DNA from: Flavobacterium phycosphaerae
GTDB lineage: Bacteria > Bacteroidota > Bacteroidia > Flavobacteriales > Flavobacteriaceae
Direction: 5' to 3'
NCBI RefSeq assembly: GCF_010119235.1
Contig: NZ_JAAATZ010000001.1
Coordinates: 2,262,501-2,326,500 of the forward strand
Length of the DNA stretch: 64,000 nt
The notes below the pieces were generated by a model, which was given only the letters and a program-made list of their open reading frames with translations, was not told the DNA's origin and did no database searches. A program made the translations under genes and the position numbers. Of the stretch, positions 1-7,490 are shown piece by piece. How positions within the stretch are numbered: the stretch's first letter is position 1; every line of letters starts with the position of its first letter.

Positions 1-975
1 AAGGGAAATACAACCCAATCCGGTTCTGTAAATTTACTTTTCAATGATCCTGCTTTAGATTTGATATTTTCCGTTCCGTCAATCAACTCCCAAAACACCA
101 ATAATCTGACTTGGAATTTCAGTGATTTGCATCCTTTTGAAACCCGTTCAATTGATTTAGAATTCAATACTTTTAATCCTCCCTTATATGCTGGAGGATA
201 TTTAGATTACACCGCTACTATTTCGAGTCCCGCTATTGACGAAGCACCCGATAATAATACGATGTCAATTCGACAAACCGGCGATGTATTCTGTATTTAT
301 ACTTATGTAAGTCCAATTCAGGGAAATACCTTACCATCCGATATGGTAGGGAGGTATACTCATTATATGGTTAGCGCGGAGAATACAGGTACTGATACCG
401 CTCAAAATATTTTTATAAAAGATTTAATAGATACTTCAAAATTTGATATTTCAACCTTGCAGATTACAGATAGTTCATATCCCTGTGTAACCAAAATTAC
501 AGCGTCGAATAAAGTAGAATTTATGTTTGAAAACATTAATTTACCTGCTGCGAATAATACAAACCGCAATACAGTTGCATCAGTTGATAATCGCGTTTAT
601 GTAGCCTTCAAAATCAAAACTAAACCAACATTAGTAGCTGGCGATGTAATTAATAACTCAGCCAGTATTTATTTTAATTATGATTCTCCAACCAATACCA
701 ATAATGCTCAAACACTCATTACCGATACTCTGGGATTGAATGAAAATATCCTGACGAAAGTTTTAGTTTATCCAAATCCGGTAAAAAACATATTGAATAT
801 TGATACCGAAGACAACATAAATTCAACAGAAATATTTGATGTTAATGGGAGATTATTAGAAACAATACTATCAAATGAGAAAAAAATAAATGTAAGCAGT
901 TTATCAAAGGGCGTCTATTTAATAAAAGCCCATACCGATAAAAAAGTAATTACAGCCAAAATAATAAAGGAATAA
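1..975 (+). CDS. T9SS type A sorting domain protein, C-terminal part (5' end outside window)
   Basis: The frame is open from base 1, so the N-terminus lies upstream of the window; the TTG at 61 is not a credible start. The visible 324 codons hold a repeat-type extracellular beta domain (the DUF7619/DUF11-like block with PSDMVGRYTHYMVSAENTGTDTA and INNSASIYFNYDSPT), ending in a type A sorting signal: VYPNPVKNILNI, then FDVNGRLLET, GVYLIKAHTDKKV and a terminal KIIKE. Such proteins are exported by Sec and then by the type IX secretion system, with removal or anchoring of the C-terminal domain at the cell surface. The substrate or role cannot be told from this fragment. A strong terminator follows directly. 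Confidence 0.85.
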   Translation, partial: KGNTTQSGSVNLLFNDPALDLIFSVPSINSQNTNNLTWNFSDLHPFETRSIDLEFNTFNPPLYAGGYLDYTATISSPAIDEAPDNNTMSIRQTGDVFCIYTYVSPIQGNTLPSDMVGRYTHYMVSAENTGTDTAQNIFIKDLIDTSKFDISTLQITDSSYPCVTKITASNKVEFMFENINLPAANNTNRNTVASVDNRVYVAFKIKTKPTLVAGDVINNSASIYFNYDSPTNTNNAQTLITDTLGLNENILTKVLVYPNPVKNILNIDTEDNINSTEIFDVNGRLLETILSNEKKINVSSLSKGVYLIKAHTDKKVITAKIIKE

Positions 976-1022
976 AAAACTAAAAAGACCGGTTCGAAAA
1001 TATCAAGTTATTGTTTGAAGAA

Positions 1023-1057
1023 GAAAAGCTCCTAAAATAGGAGCTTTTTATTTTTTT
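1023..1057 (+). terminator. Rho-independent terminator after the T9SS protein gene
   Basis: AAAAGCTCCTA, loop AAA, then TAGGAGCTTTTT followed by a T-rich run. It lies 48 bases after the stop and runs directly into the coaD-like fragment. Confidence 0.85.
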
Positions 1058-1146
1058 ACAACAACGCTATCCGGAACCAAAACGGTATACTCACTTCCAT
1101 TATGATAATATCGCCTACTATACCGGAGCTGATATAAGAAATCTAA
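1053..1146 (-). pseudogene. coaD 3'-end remnant (diverged, frameshifted)
   Basis: Read on the minus strand, this 90-base stretch matches the last ~30 codons of the intact coaD at 5233-5330, in the same orientation. Bases 1061-1089 are identical to 5252-5280 (29 bp); the rest is roughly 75-80% identical by eye and carries a one-base deletion that breaks the frame. Residual codons still read SYISSGIVGD, compare SYISSSIVRD in coaD. It has no start and no upstream part of the gene. It is either the displaced 3' end of the original coaD left by an integration, or the end of a related donor's coaD brought in by recombination. Confidence 0.8.
1061..1089 (+). repeat. Left copy of 29-bp direct repeat (coaD 3' end)
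   Basis: Perfectly identical to 5252-5280 and in the same orientation, 4191 bp apart. Together the two copies bracket the accessory segment. Confidence 0.85.
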
Positions 1147-1482
1147 GTTGAGGAGTTTTCGGTATTTCGCTATACCTCATTCATTTTGGCATGGCCTTTT
1201 TTTGCCATGATTTCTTATTTTTAACTGGTATTCTACACTTTGTAGCAAAACTTGTTGTAGCAAAATAATTTGCTACATGATTTAATGCTACACTTTATTT
1301 TCATTTACAAAATGTTGCCAAAGCGATTCCCTGACTGTAACTAAGTAGCTGTTAGGCAGGGTTTACTTAAAAAATGTAAGTATAAGTTGTGTTAAATTTA
1401 TATATTAGCTGTTGATAAATTGGGGGGTAGTAGGGCTATCAACTAGTTAGCAGCAATTAGAAAATTAACCTAATCAAGACAT
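1147..1482. other. AT-rich non-coding stretch with hairpins
   Basis: No credible ORF on either strand. It contains the hairpin CATGGC/GCCATG around 1185-1204, a hairpin TGTAGCAAA (1256-1264)/TTTGCTACA (1269-1277), and two further TGTAGCAAAA or TGCTACA half-copies at 1241-1250 and about 1290. GTTAGGC at 1351-1357 fits the GTTRRRY core of integron recombination sites. The 5' leader of the next gene begins after it. Confidence 0.5.
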
Positions 1483-2846
1483 ATGATAAATTATAACTAT
1501 CTATTAATTAAGTCAATTATAACCGCAATTGGAGTAATTGTCTGTATAATCACTTTTTCTTATTGGCTATATAAATTAAAAAAAAATAAAAAAATAGCTT
1601 CTAAAGATTTTTATTTATCAATTTTTCTACTTTTTCTGAGTATTTGGGTTAATACATTTGATGAAGAATTTTTATATCGCTTCAATAGAGAACAATTATA
1701 TATAACTGATAATTTATGGATTGATGCAGGTGTAATTACAGGAATCATTCATGTTATCCAAGTTTTAACACCATTAATAGCGATTTTATTTATACTAATT
1801 AAATCATTTAAAAATGTAAATAACAGTCAAACTGAAAGTCAAGTAGAGGATTTTGTTCAAAAAGTATTTGCAAATGAAAAATTTCATACAGCTTTCTTAA
1901 CAAATCTACCTAAAGGGAAAAATGATGATGAATATGGCTTAGACTATATTCCTTTTATGCTACAAAGTATTGAAAATAAAAGGAAACGATTTAAAATATA
2001 TTCTGAACGCTTTCTTACAGCAACATTGACATTAGGTGTTTTTTTTATAATTATTGTTATATTTTTTGGTTATATATTACTTGATGATAGTTCTATTGGC
2101 TTAGCCAAAAATATAGTAGATCTAAAAAAAGAATTGAGTATTGCAAACTCTAACATGGCTACAATCCAGGATGGAGATGCTTATGATAACCTTTTGAATA
2201 CATACAGAGTAGATTTCTATACAATAAATAAAATGTCAAGTAAAAATGGTAAGAATCAAAAAGTAATAAACTCTATAAAAAAAACATAGAAAAATTTTCA
2301 AAGGACAAAAATTTTGAGGATTTTAATTCAGATTTCAAAAAATTAAAAGATTCTATTGTATATGATAGCAAAGACAATGTTCAGAGTTTTTATGAACAAA
2401 TAGATAAAAAGTTAGATGAATATAATTCGTCCAAAAATCTTGCATTCTCAAACTATTCGTTTGCAACAAAAAATTTGACAGCATTAATTCCAAGAGTAGA
2501 AAGTGAAATTGAGAAACCACAAAATGAACTTCATGAACTTTTAAAACGGCTAATATTAAGTATCGTAATCATCTCGTTCTTTCTAGCAATATTAAGATAT
2601 ACAGCTAGACTATATCTAAACAATTATAATCTAATGATTCAAGCAGAAAATGAAGATTTAGCAATTCGAAAATTTTATGTGGCATTAAAAAATACAGATA
2701 AGAATCAAGATGAAAGAAAGTTGGTGATACAGAATTTTTTACAAATTTTTAATAAAGAAAACAATTCTGATTCTGACTTAAATTTATCAAAAGAAGAGAG
2801 TGGAATTTTAAAGGAATTATTAAATAATTTAATGAAAAAACTCTAA
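1483..2846 (+). CDS. Unknown multi-pass membrane protein with periplasmic helical region (one-base frameshift)
   Basis: I do not recognise the family. Two frames join if one A is restored in the A8 run at 2277-2284: the first ends ...INSIKKT, while the second is open from before 2280 and continues KNIEKFSKDK to the stop at 2846, giving 454 residues. Visible segments are TM helices near residues 8-30, 44-58, 84-106 and 178-200, a hydrophilic, Lys/Asp/Asn-rich, probably coiled-coil stretch of ~150 residues, a fifth TM (RLILSIVIISFFLAILRY) and an ~80-residue charged tail. It is much more AT-rich than neighbouring chromosomal genes, suggesting transfer. The stop codon overlaps the attC-like repeat. 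The break may be a sequencing error, a real mutation, or slippage on the A8 run. Confidence 0.55.
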
Positions 2847-2972
2847 CAGCTGCTAACAGCCGTTTCAAGAAATGCCGAAGAATGTGGTAAAACCACGTTT
2901 TTCTTTCGCAAGAAATTTATATTAGTGGAAAATATAAAGTCACGAACTTCGCTACTTCGTGAAGCGGCGTTA
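2844..2972 (+). repeat. attC-like imperfect inverted repeat between two accessory genes
   Basis: The left arm TAACAGCCGTTTCA (2854-2867) pairs with the right arm TGAAGCGGCGTTA (2960-2972) over 13 positions, with one G-T wobble and a single unpaired A in the left arm. A second TAACAGC lies at 2844-2850. The 92-base interior contains further small hairpins, for example GTGGTAAAACCAC at 2884-2896. Total length, the terminal GCGGCGTTA, the extrahelical base and the position right after a stop codon all resemble integron attC sites. The 7-bp core at the right end, GTTACAC, does not strictly fit GTTRRRY. Confidence 0.45.
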
Positions 2973-3005
2973 CACTATGTGAGATTTTGCTCCAACAATA
3001 CTTAT

Positions 3006-3946
3006 ATGAAAGAAAAAAATCCTTTTGAAGATTTAAAACTTGACAAGAAATCTGTAGCAGAAGCTATAGAAAGTTTAAACTCATTAGATTTAGAGAAAGT
3101 TGAAATAGATGATTTAAAAAAAATCATTCAAAGTACGTTTAAACTAATACCATTTCATCAACATATTATACCAGCAGGACAAAAATATATAGAGCACGTA
3201 TTAATTATGATTATTCTAATTTTTTTGATAAAATAATTATAAAAAATGAAATAGAAAGTTTTAGTAATATATCACAAATCAGTAATAAGAAAGCTGAAGA
3301 TATTAAAGAATTTGGCAGAGCAAATGTACCAGGGACATCATCATTTTATTGTTCTTCTAGCCTTAAATTAGCGTGTGCTGAAGTAATACAAAATGTTAAA
3401 CATTCTTTTAAACCAGACAAAGAATTACCTTTTGTTACTGTTGGTGAATGGATTATTAAAAGGCCTATTATACTTGCTCCATTATTTTATAGCGACAAGG
3501 TAACTGGTGTCAGAGAAGACGTAGAAAAATATGTCAGTTCAAACAAAAAATACCTGAAAACTAAGTATAGTGATGAATCAATCGAAATTCATGATATAAT
3601 TATTAAATTTTTTAGTGATCAATTTGCAAAAAAAGATATTAAATCTCATCATGACTACAAAATTAGTGCTTATTACAGTCAAATTCTCAACGATATGCAA
3701 ACTTTAAACTACGATGGCATATTTTATCATAGTGTTGTTGCTAATTTCTCAGGAGCTAACTTATGCCTATTTGATAAAAGCTTAAGTTCTAAAATAGAAC
3801 TCAAAAATACTTTTAAAGTAATGTGTGCAAATATAGACTTCAATTCAACCATTCCTAAATTTCATACTTTATTAATTGCAGAAAATGAAAATATTGATAA
3901 AGAAACTGGCGGAATTAGTTGGAAGGAAGCATTTAGGGTAATTTAA
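3006..3946 (+). CDS. RES-domain protein (putative NAD+-degrading), one-base frameshift
   Basis: Restoring one A in the A5 run at 3181-3185 joins two frames into a 313-residue protein. The junction then reads PAGQKIYRARIN, the expected start of a RES domain. It continues with FGRANVPGTSSFYCSSS and ACAEVIQ (the Arg, Ser and Glu of the RES signature) and YDGIFYHS...GANLCLF, the usual late RES motif. The N-terminal ~70 residues form a charged helical region seen in longer RES proteins. RES toxins consume NAD+ by phosphorolysis or hydrolysis; activity here is inferred from family only. ATG at 3006 is preferred to the GTG at 2925 because the latter lies inside the upstream repeat. No antitoxin-like gene is adjacent, so this may not be a classical toxin-antitoxin pair. 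Confidence 0.65.
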
Positions 3947-4071
3947 AAAAGCTCACACAACAACTCTTTCACCCAATAACCGGTTTACTTAAGCATAGCC
4001 AATAGTACTAAGTTGAAATTTTGCTTATCTTTACTAATAATCATTAAAAAGCCTCGACACGGTAGCAGCAA

Positions 4072-4455
4072 ATGATAAAGTATCTATTATGTTGGTTTCC
4101 CATGGTGTTAATGGCCGTTGTAAACGGGGCGGCGAGAGACTTGGGCTATAAAAAATATGTGGGCGAATTAGCCGCGCATCAAATTTCTACGTTTTCGTTA
4201 CTTATTCTAATCTTTATTTATAGTGGTTTAATTGTAAAATGGTGGCCGCCGAGTGATGAAAAACAGGCTTTGTTTATCGGAATTATATGGGCTGTGCTAA
4301 CGTTACTGTTTGAGTTTGGTTTCGGAAAACTGAGAGGCAACACTTGGGAGCAGTTATTCCGGGCTTATAATGTAGCCGAAGGCCAACTTTGGATTCTTAT
4401 TCCGATAGGAGTGGCTCTTGCTCCGTATATAATGTTTAAATTTATCGTGAAATAA
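4072..4455 (+). CDS. Small four-helix membrane protein, unknown function
   Basis: 127 residues with four hydrophobic helices: near residues 4-18, 40-58, 66-84 and 105-124. There are conserved-looking short motifs: PMVLMAVVNGAARD, GELAAHQIST and GNTWEQLFRAYNVAEGQLW. The pattern resembles an uncharacterised bacterial inner-membrane family, but I cannot name it. It lies 43 bases upstream of the YoaK-family gene on the same strand, so the two are probably co-transcribed. Its base composition is closer to the chromosome than that of the two genes before it, hence it may belong to the coaD-side part of the segment rather than to the cassette-like part. Confidence 0.65.
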   Translation: MIKYLLCWFPMVLMAVVNGAARDLGYKKYVGELAAHQISTFSLLILIFIYSGLIVKWWPPSDEKQALFIGIIWAVLTLLFEFGFGKLRGNTWEQLFRAYNVAEGQLWILIPIGVALAPYIMFKFIVK

Positions 4456-4498
4456 CGGCTTGGTACAACGCCACAGCCACAAAACAAACTAACTTACA

Positions 4499-5221
4499 AT
4501 GTTTACCCATCAAGGCAAAGCCCGAACCTTAAGCCACAATTTGCGAATTGCCTCTTTACTGTCTTTTGTAGCCGGTATTGTCAATGTGGCCGGGTTTTTG
4601 GCGGTGCAAAAATTGACTACCAACGTAACGGGTCATTTTGCTTTTTTTGTAGACGAGCTCTTTAAGTTGCATTTTTGGGATGGCTTTGTGTACTTTTTGT
4701 ATATCTTTTTCTTTTTTCTGGGGTCGTTTACGTCAAGTTATTTAGTGGAGCTTATTTCCCAAAAAACAGAAAGAAACCGCTATGTTTTTCCGGCTTCTAT
4801 TGAAATTGTGATTTTATTTGGTATTGCCATTTTCGGCAGTGATTTAATCGCTGAAAATCCCAACATCATTGCTTGCAGTTTGTTGTTTGCCATGGGATTG
4901 CAGAATTCGTTGGTGACCAAAATATCCAATGCCACGGTAAGAACGACGCACCTAACCGGACTTTTCACCGATTTAGGCATAGAGTTGTCGCAATTGTTTT
5001 TTTATAAAGAAGCCGCTCAGAAAAAGCAATTGTATTCGTCAATTAAATTGCGGTTAACGATTATCAGTTTCTTTTTTATCGGCGGTATAGTGGGCGGTAT
5101 ATTTTACGGAAAACTGGCACTAAAAGTATTGTGCATAGCAGCCATCGCCCTGGTGTTCGGCTTGATTTATGACCACTTGAAACTCAAAATACTATTACTG
5201 AATCGAAAGTTGCATCATTAA
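4499..5221 (+). CDS. YoaK (DUF1275) family membrane protein
   Basis: 240 residues, six predicted TM helices. The N-terminal stretch SLLSFVAGIVNVAGFLAV followed by TTNVTGHFAFF is the DUF1275/YoaK signature, and the central GLQNSLVTKISNATVRTTHLTGLFTDLGIEL repeats the pattern TxxLTG...D. The family is widespread and of unknown function; transport has been suggested but is not established. ATG at 4499 directly begins the hydrophilic N-terminal segment. It runs convergently towards coaD, with only 11 bases between the two stop codons, so no separate terminator is present. Confidence 0.85.
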   Translation: MFTHQGKARTLSHNLRIASLLSFVAGIVNVAGFLAVQKLTTNVTGHFAFFVDELFKLHFWDGFVYFLYIFFFFLGSFTSSYLVELISQKTERNRYVFPASIEIVILFGIAIFGSDLIAENPNIIACSLLFAMGLQNSLVTKISNATVRTTHLTGLFTDLGIELSQLFFYKEAAQKKQLYSSIKLRLTIISFFFIGGIVGGIFYGKLALKVLCIAAIALVFGLIYDHLKLKILLLNRKLHH

Positions 5222-5232
5222 AAACACCCGGT

Positions 5233-5700
5233 TTATTTCTCTTTTTTTACCACAACGCTATCCGGAACCAAAACGGTATAATCGCCACCATTTCTGATAA
5301 CATCGCGCACTATACTGGAACTGATGTAAGAGGTTTTGGAGGCGGTCAGTAAAAAGACCGTTTCTATTTGCGATAGTTTTCTGTTGGTGTGCGCAATAGC
5401 TTTCTCGAATTCAAAATCGGCCGGGTTACGCAAGCCGCGAAGAATAAAATCGGCATCCAATTTTCGGCACAAATCAATCGTTAAGCCTTCATAAGTAATC
5501 ACCGAAACTTTGGGCTCGTCTTTAAACGCGTCTTCAATGAATTTTTTGCGGTCTTCTAAAGTAAACATGTATTTCTTATCGGCATTGATACCAATAGCCA
5601 CAATCACTTCATCAAACAGCGATACACCTCTTTTGATGATATCATAATGACCCAAGGTAATAGGATCAAAGGAACCGGGAAATACTGCTTTTCTTTTCAT
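5233..5700 (-). CDS. coaD: Phosphopantetheine adenylyltransferase
   Basis: Transfers AMP from ATP to 4'-phosphopantetheine to give dephospho-CoA, the penultimate step of coenzyme A synthesis in the cytoplasm. The 155-residue length is normal. It shows the nucleotidyltransferase motif PGSFDPITLGH at residues 7-17 (T/HxGH), RGLRNPADFEFE in the middle and SYISSSIVRDVI, the ISSxxVR motif, near the C-terminus. The start lies 4 bases after the ddl stop, so the two form an operon. Its last 30 codons are duplicated as a broken copy at 1053-1146. Confidence 0.97.
   Translation of the reverse strand: MKRKAVFPGSFDPITLGHYDIIKRGVSLFDEVIVAIGINADKKYMFTLEDRKKFIEDAFKDEPKVSVITYEGLTIDLCRKLDADFILRGLRNPADFEFEKAIAHTNRKLSQIETVFLLTASKTSYISSSIVRDVIRNGGDYTVLVPDSVVVKKEK
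5252..5280 (+). repeat. Right copy of 29-bp direct repeat (inside coaD 3' end)
   Basis: Identical to 1061-1089. It lies within codons for DYTVLVPDSVV of intact coaD, 19 bases from its stop. Confidence 0.85.
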
Positions 5701-5704
5701 AAGA

Positions 5705-6679
5705 TTACTTGTTTAGTGCCAATTCAAGCGCATTAGTAAATAAATCGGTTAGCGAGATACCCGCTTCTTTGGCTTGTTGCGGAATCAAACTTTCGGTCGT
5801 CAATCCCGGTATGGTATTCATTTCTAACATGTGAGGTTCGCCGTTAACGATGATGAATTCGCTTCGGGAAAAGCCGGTCATTTTTAAAACTTCGTAGGCT
5901 TTTTTGGCAACAGCCGAAACTTTGGCCGTCATTTCAGCAGAGATACGGGCCGGAGTGATTTCCTGTGATTTGCCCAAATATTTGGCTTCGTAATCAAAGA
6001 AGTCATTCTCCGAAACAATTTCGGTAATAGGCAAAACGGTGATTGTTCCTTTATAATTGATAACCCCAACGGAAACTTCGGTACCATCCAAGAAACTTTC
6101 AATGATGATTTCGTTATCTTCTTTATAGGCATTGGCAATGGCCAACAACAGTTCGTCTTTGGTTTTTACTTTGGTAATTCCGAAACTGGATCCTGATTTG
6201 TTAGGTTTGACAAAGCAAGGCAAGCCCACAGTATCCAATATAGCGTCTTGGTCGATAGTATCTCCTAAATTCAAATAATAAGAAGTCGCCGTCTTGATGC
6301 CGTAAGGTTTTAAAACTGATAATAAATCTCTTTTGTTGAAGGTCAAGGCCGCTTGATAATAATCGCAGGAACTTTGCGGAATGCCCAACAATTCAAAGTA
6401 GGCTTGCATCAATCCGTCTTCACCCGGCGTACCGTGAATGGCATTGAAGACTACGTCAAACGTAATTTTCTCTCCTTGTACCGTAACCGAAAAATCGTTT
6501 TTATCTATAGGGAACTCTTGGTCATTGGCGTCAACATACACCCATTTTTCTTTGAAGATGTGAATGCGATAGCCGGTGTATTTTGAAGTGTCCAAAAACT
6601 GGTAAACCACATTTCCGCTTTTAAGCGATATTTGATATTCACTGGAATACCCGCCCATGATGATGGCAACTTTTTTCAT
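5705..6679 (-). CDS. ddl: D-alanine--D-alanine ligase
   Basis: ATP-dependent formation of D-Ala-D-Ala for the peptidoglycan stem peptide, cytoplasmic. The 324-residue protein has the N-terminal GGYSSEYQISLKSG substrate loop, the ATP-grasp segment CFVKPNKSGSSFGITKV around residue 155, GFSRSEFI and the metal/phosphate-binding EMNTIPGLTTESLIPQQA at the end. It precedes coaD in a two-gene operon. A TAATTTTG -7 element lies 36-43 bases upstream of the start. Confidence 0.96.
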   Translation of the reverse strand: MKKVAIIMGGYSSEYQISLKSGNVVYQFLDTSKYTGYRIHIFKEKWVYVDANDQEFPIDKNDFSVTVQGEKITFDVVFNAIHGTPGEDGLMQAYFELLGIPQSSCDYYQAALTFNKRDLLSVLKPYGIKTATSYYLNLGDTIDQDAILDTVGLPCFVKPNKSGSSFGITKVKTKDELLLAIANAYKEDNEIIIESFLDGTEVSVGVINYKGTITVLPITEIVSENDFFDYEAKYLGKSQEITPARISAEMTAKVSAVAKKAYEVLKMTGFSRSEFIIVNGEPHMLEMNTIPGLTTESLIPQQAKEAGISLTDLFTNALELALNK

Positions 6680-6714
6680 TGGTAGTTGGAGTTAAGTGTA
6701 CGTTTAATGAGTAA

Positions 6715-6722
6715 CAAAATTA
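6715..6722 (-). promoter_or_regulatory. -7 promoter element of ddl-coaD
   Basis: TAATTTTG on the minus strand fits the Bacteroidota -7 consensus TAnnTTTG and is well spaced for the ddl start at 6679. Confidence 0.55.
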
Positions 6723-6849
6723 TCATTTTTTTTCACATGATAGCGTTTATTGTTTTTTTGATGAGGGGTAAGGGGCATAAAAATAAATGAGGTTGTTTTG
6801 GCACATGCAAATCATGATAATTTCAAACGAAATACCTTTATGTTTTTTA

Positions 6850-6857
6850 TATCTTTG
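6850..6857 (+). promoter_or_regulatory. -7 promoter element deciding the PASTA gene start
   Basis: TATCTTTG fits TAnnTTTG. It lies inside the longest possible frame of the next gene and therefore supports the ATG at 6876 over upstream ones. Confidence 0.65.
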
Positions 6858-6875
6858 CTCAAATTAAATTTCTTT

Positions 6876-7490
6876 ATGAGTTTACGAAAGTATCTTACCA
6901 GCCGCGTTTTCTTTGCTCAAATTTTGGCCGCTATGACTATAGTCGCTATCATTTCGTATTTGTTTTTTCATTGGATAACCTACACCACTCGTCACGGACA
7001 GGAAATCACGGTTCCCGATTTGAGTAAACTCTCCGCCGAACAGGCCGAAGAGAAACTAGACGCCCTTGATTTGGATTATATCATCTTGGATACGGTTGAT
7101 TTCAGACCTGAGTTTCCAAAATTGACTATAGTAGAACAAGAGCCTAAAGCCGGTTCTAAAGTAAAAGAAGGTCGAAAAATTTACATCAAAATCAATGCGT
7201 CAAAGTATACTATGGTGTCTTTGCCTGATTTAGTTGAAAAAACATACCGTCAGGCAGTTCCAACGTTGGAAGCTGTCGGATTGCTAGAGGGAACGATTAC
7301 CTACAAACCTTATTTAGGAAAAGATATGGTCTTGGAAATGCGAATGAACGGCAAGAAATTAAAAGCAGGGGATAAGGTATTAAAGTCCTCTAAAATTGAT
7401 TTGGTGCTTGGAGACGGAAAAGTAGGTTTTGTTGAAGCTATTGATTCTACCGCTGTTGACACTATGCAAATTCCTACCGGAGATGAATAA
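6876..7490 (+). CDS. PASTA-domain membrane-anchored protein
   Basis: 204 residues from the ATG at 6876, 19 bases after the -7 element. A single TM helix (residues ~12-33, VFFAQILAAMTIVAIISYLFF) is followed by two PASTA domains: first TVPDLSKLSAEQAEEKLDAL through EGRKIYIKIN, then SLPDLVEKTYRQAVPTLEAVGL through LKSSKIDLVLGDG. PASTA domains bind peptidoglycan or muropeptides in kinase and transpeptidase tails, but here there is no kinase or transpeptidase part. A cell-envelope role facing the periplasm is therefore an inference. The 3' end overlaps the next gene by 8 bases, so translation is probably coupled. Confidence 0.88.
   Translation: MSLRKYLTSRVFFAQILAAMTIVAIISYLFFHWITYTTRHGQEITVPDLSKLSAEQAEEKLDALDLDYIILDTVDFRPEFPKLTIVEQEPKAGSKVKEGRKIYIKINASKYTMVSLPDLVEKTYRQAVPTLEAVGLLEGTITYKPYLGKDMVLEMRMNGKKLKAGDKVLKSSKIDLVLGDGKVGFVEAIDSTAVDTMQIPTGDE

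Noticed and set aside
61..975. Treating TTG at 61 as the start of a complete gene
   Set aside because: The same frame is open to base 1 with protein-like sequence, and the N-terminal part of a T9SS cargo is missing; the gene is cut by the window edge.
2925..3005. GTG at 2925 as the RES protein start
   Set aside because: This stretch lies within the right arm of the inverted repeat and reads as repeat sequence; ATG at 3006 begins the family-like helical region.
3947..4071. A second attC-like site after the RES gene
   Set aside because: I looked for TAAC...GTTA complementary ends and found none; the second presumed cassette has no recognisable site at its 3' end.
1147..5232. An integrase or transposase explaining the accessory segment
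   Set aside because: None of the reading frames in this segment shows recombinase motifs; the mobilising enzyme, if any, lies elsewhere.
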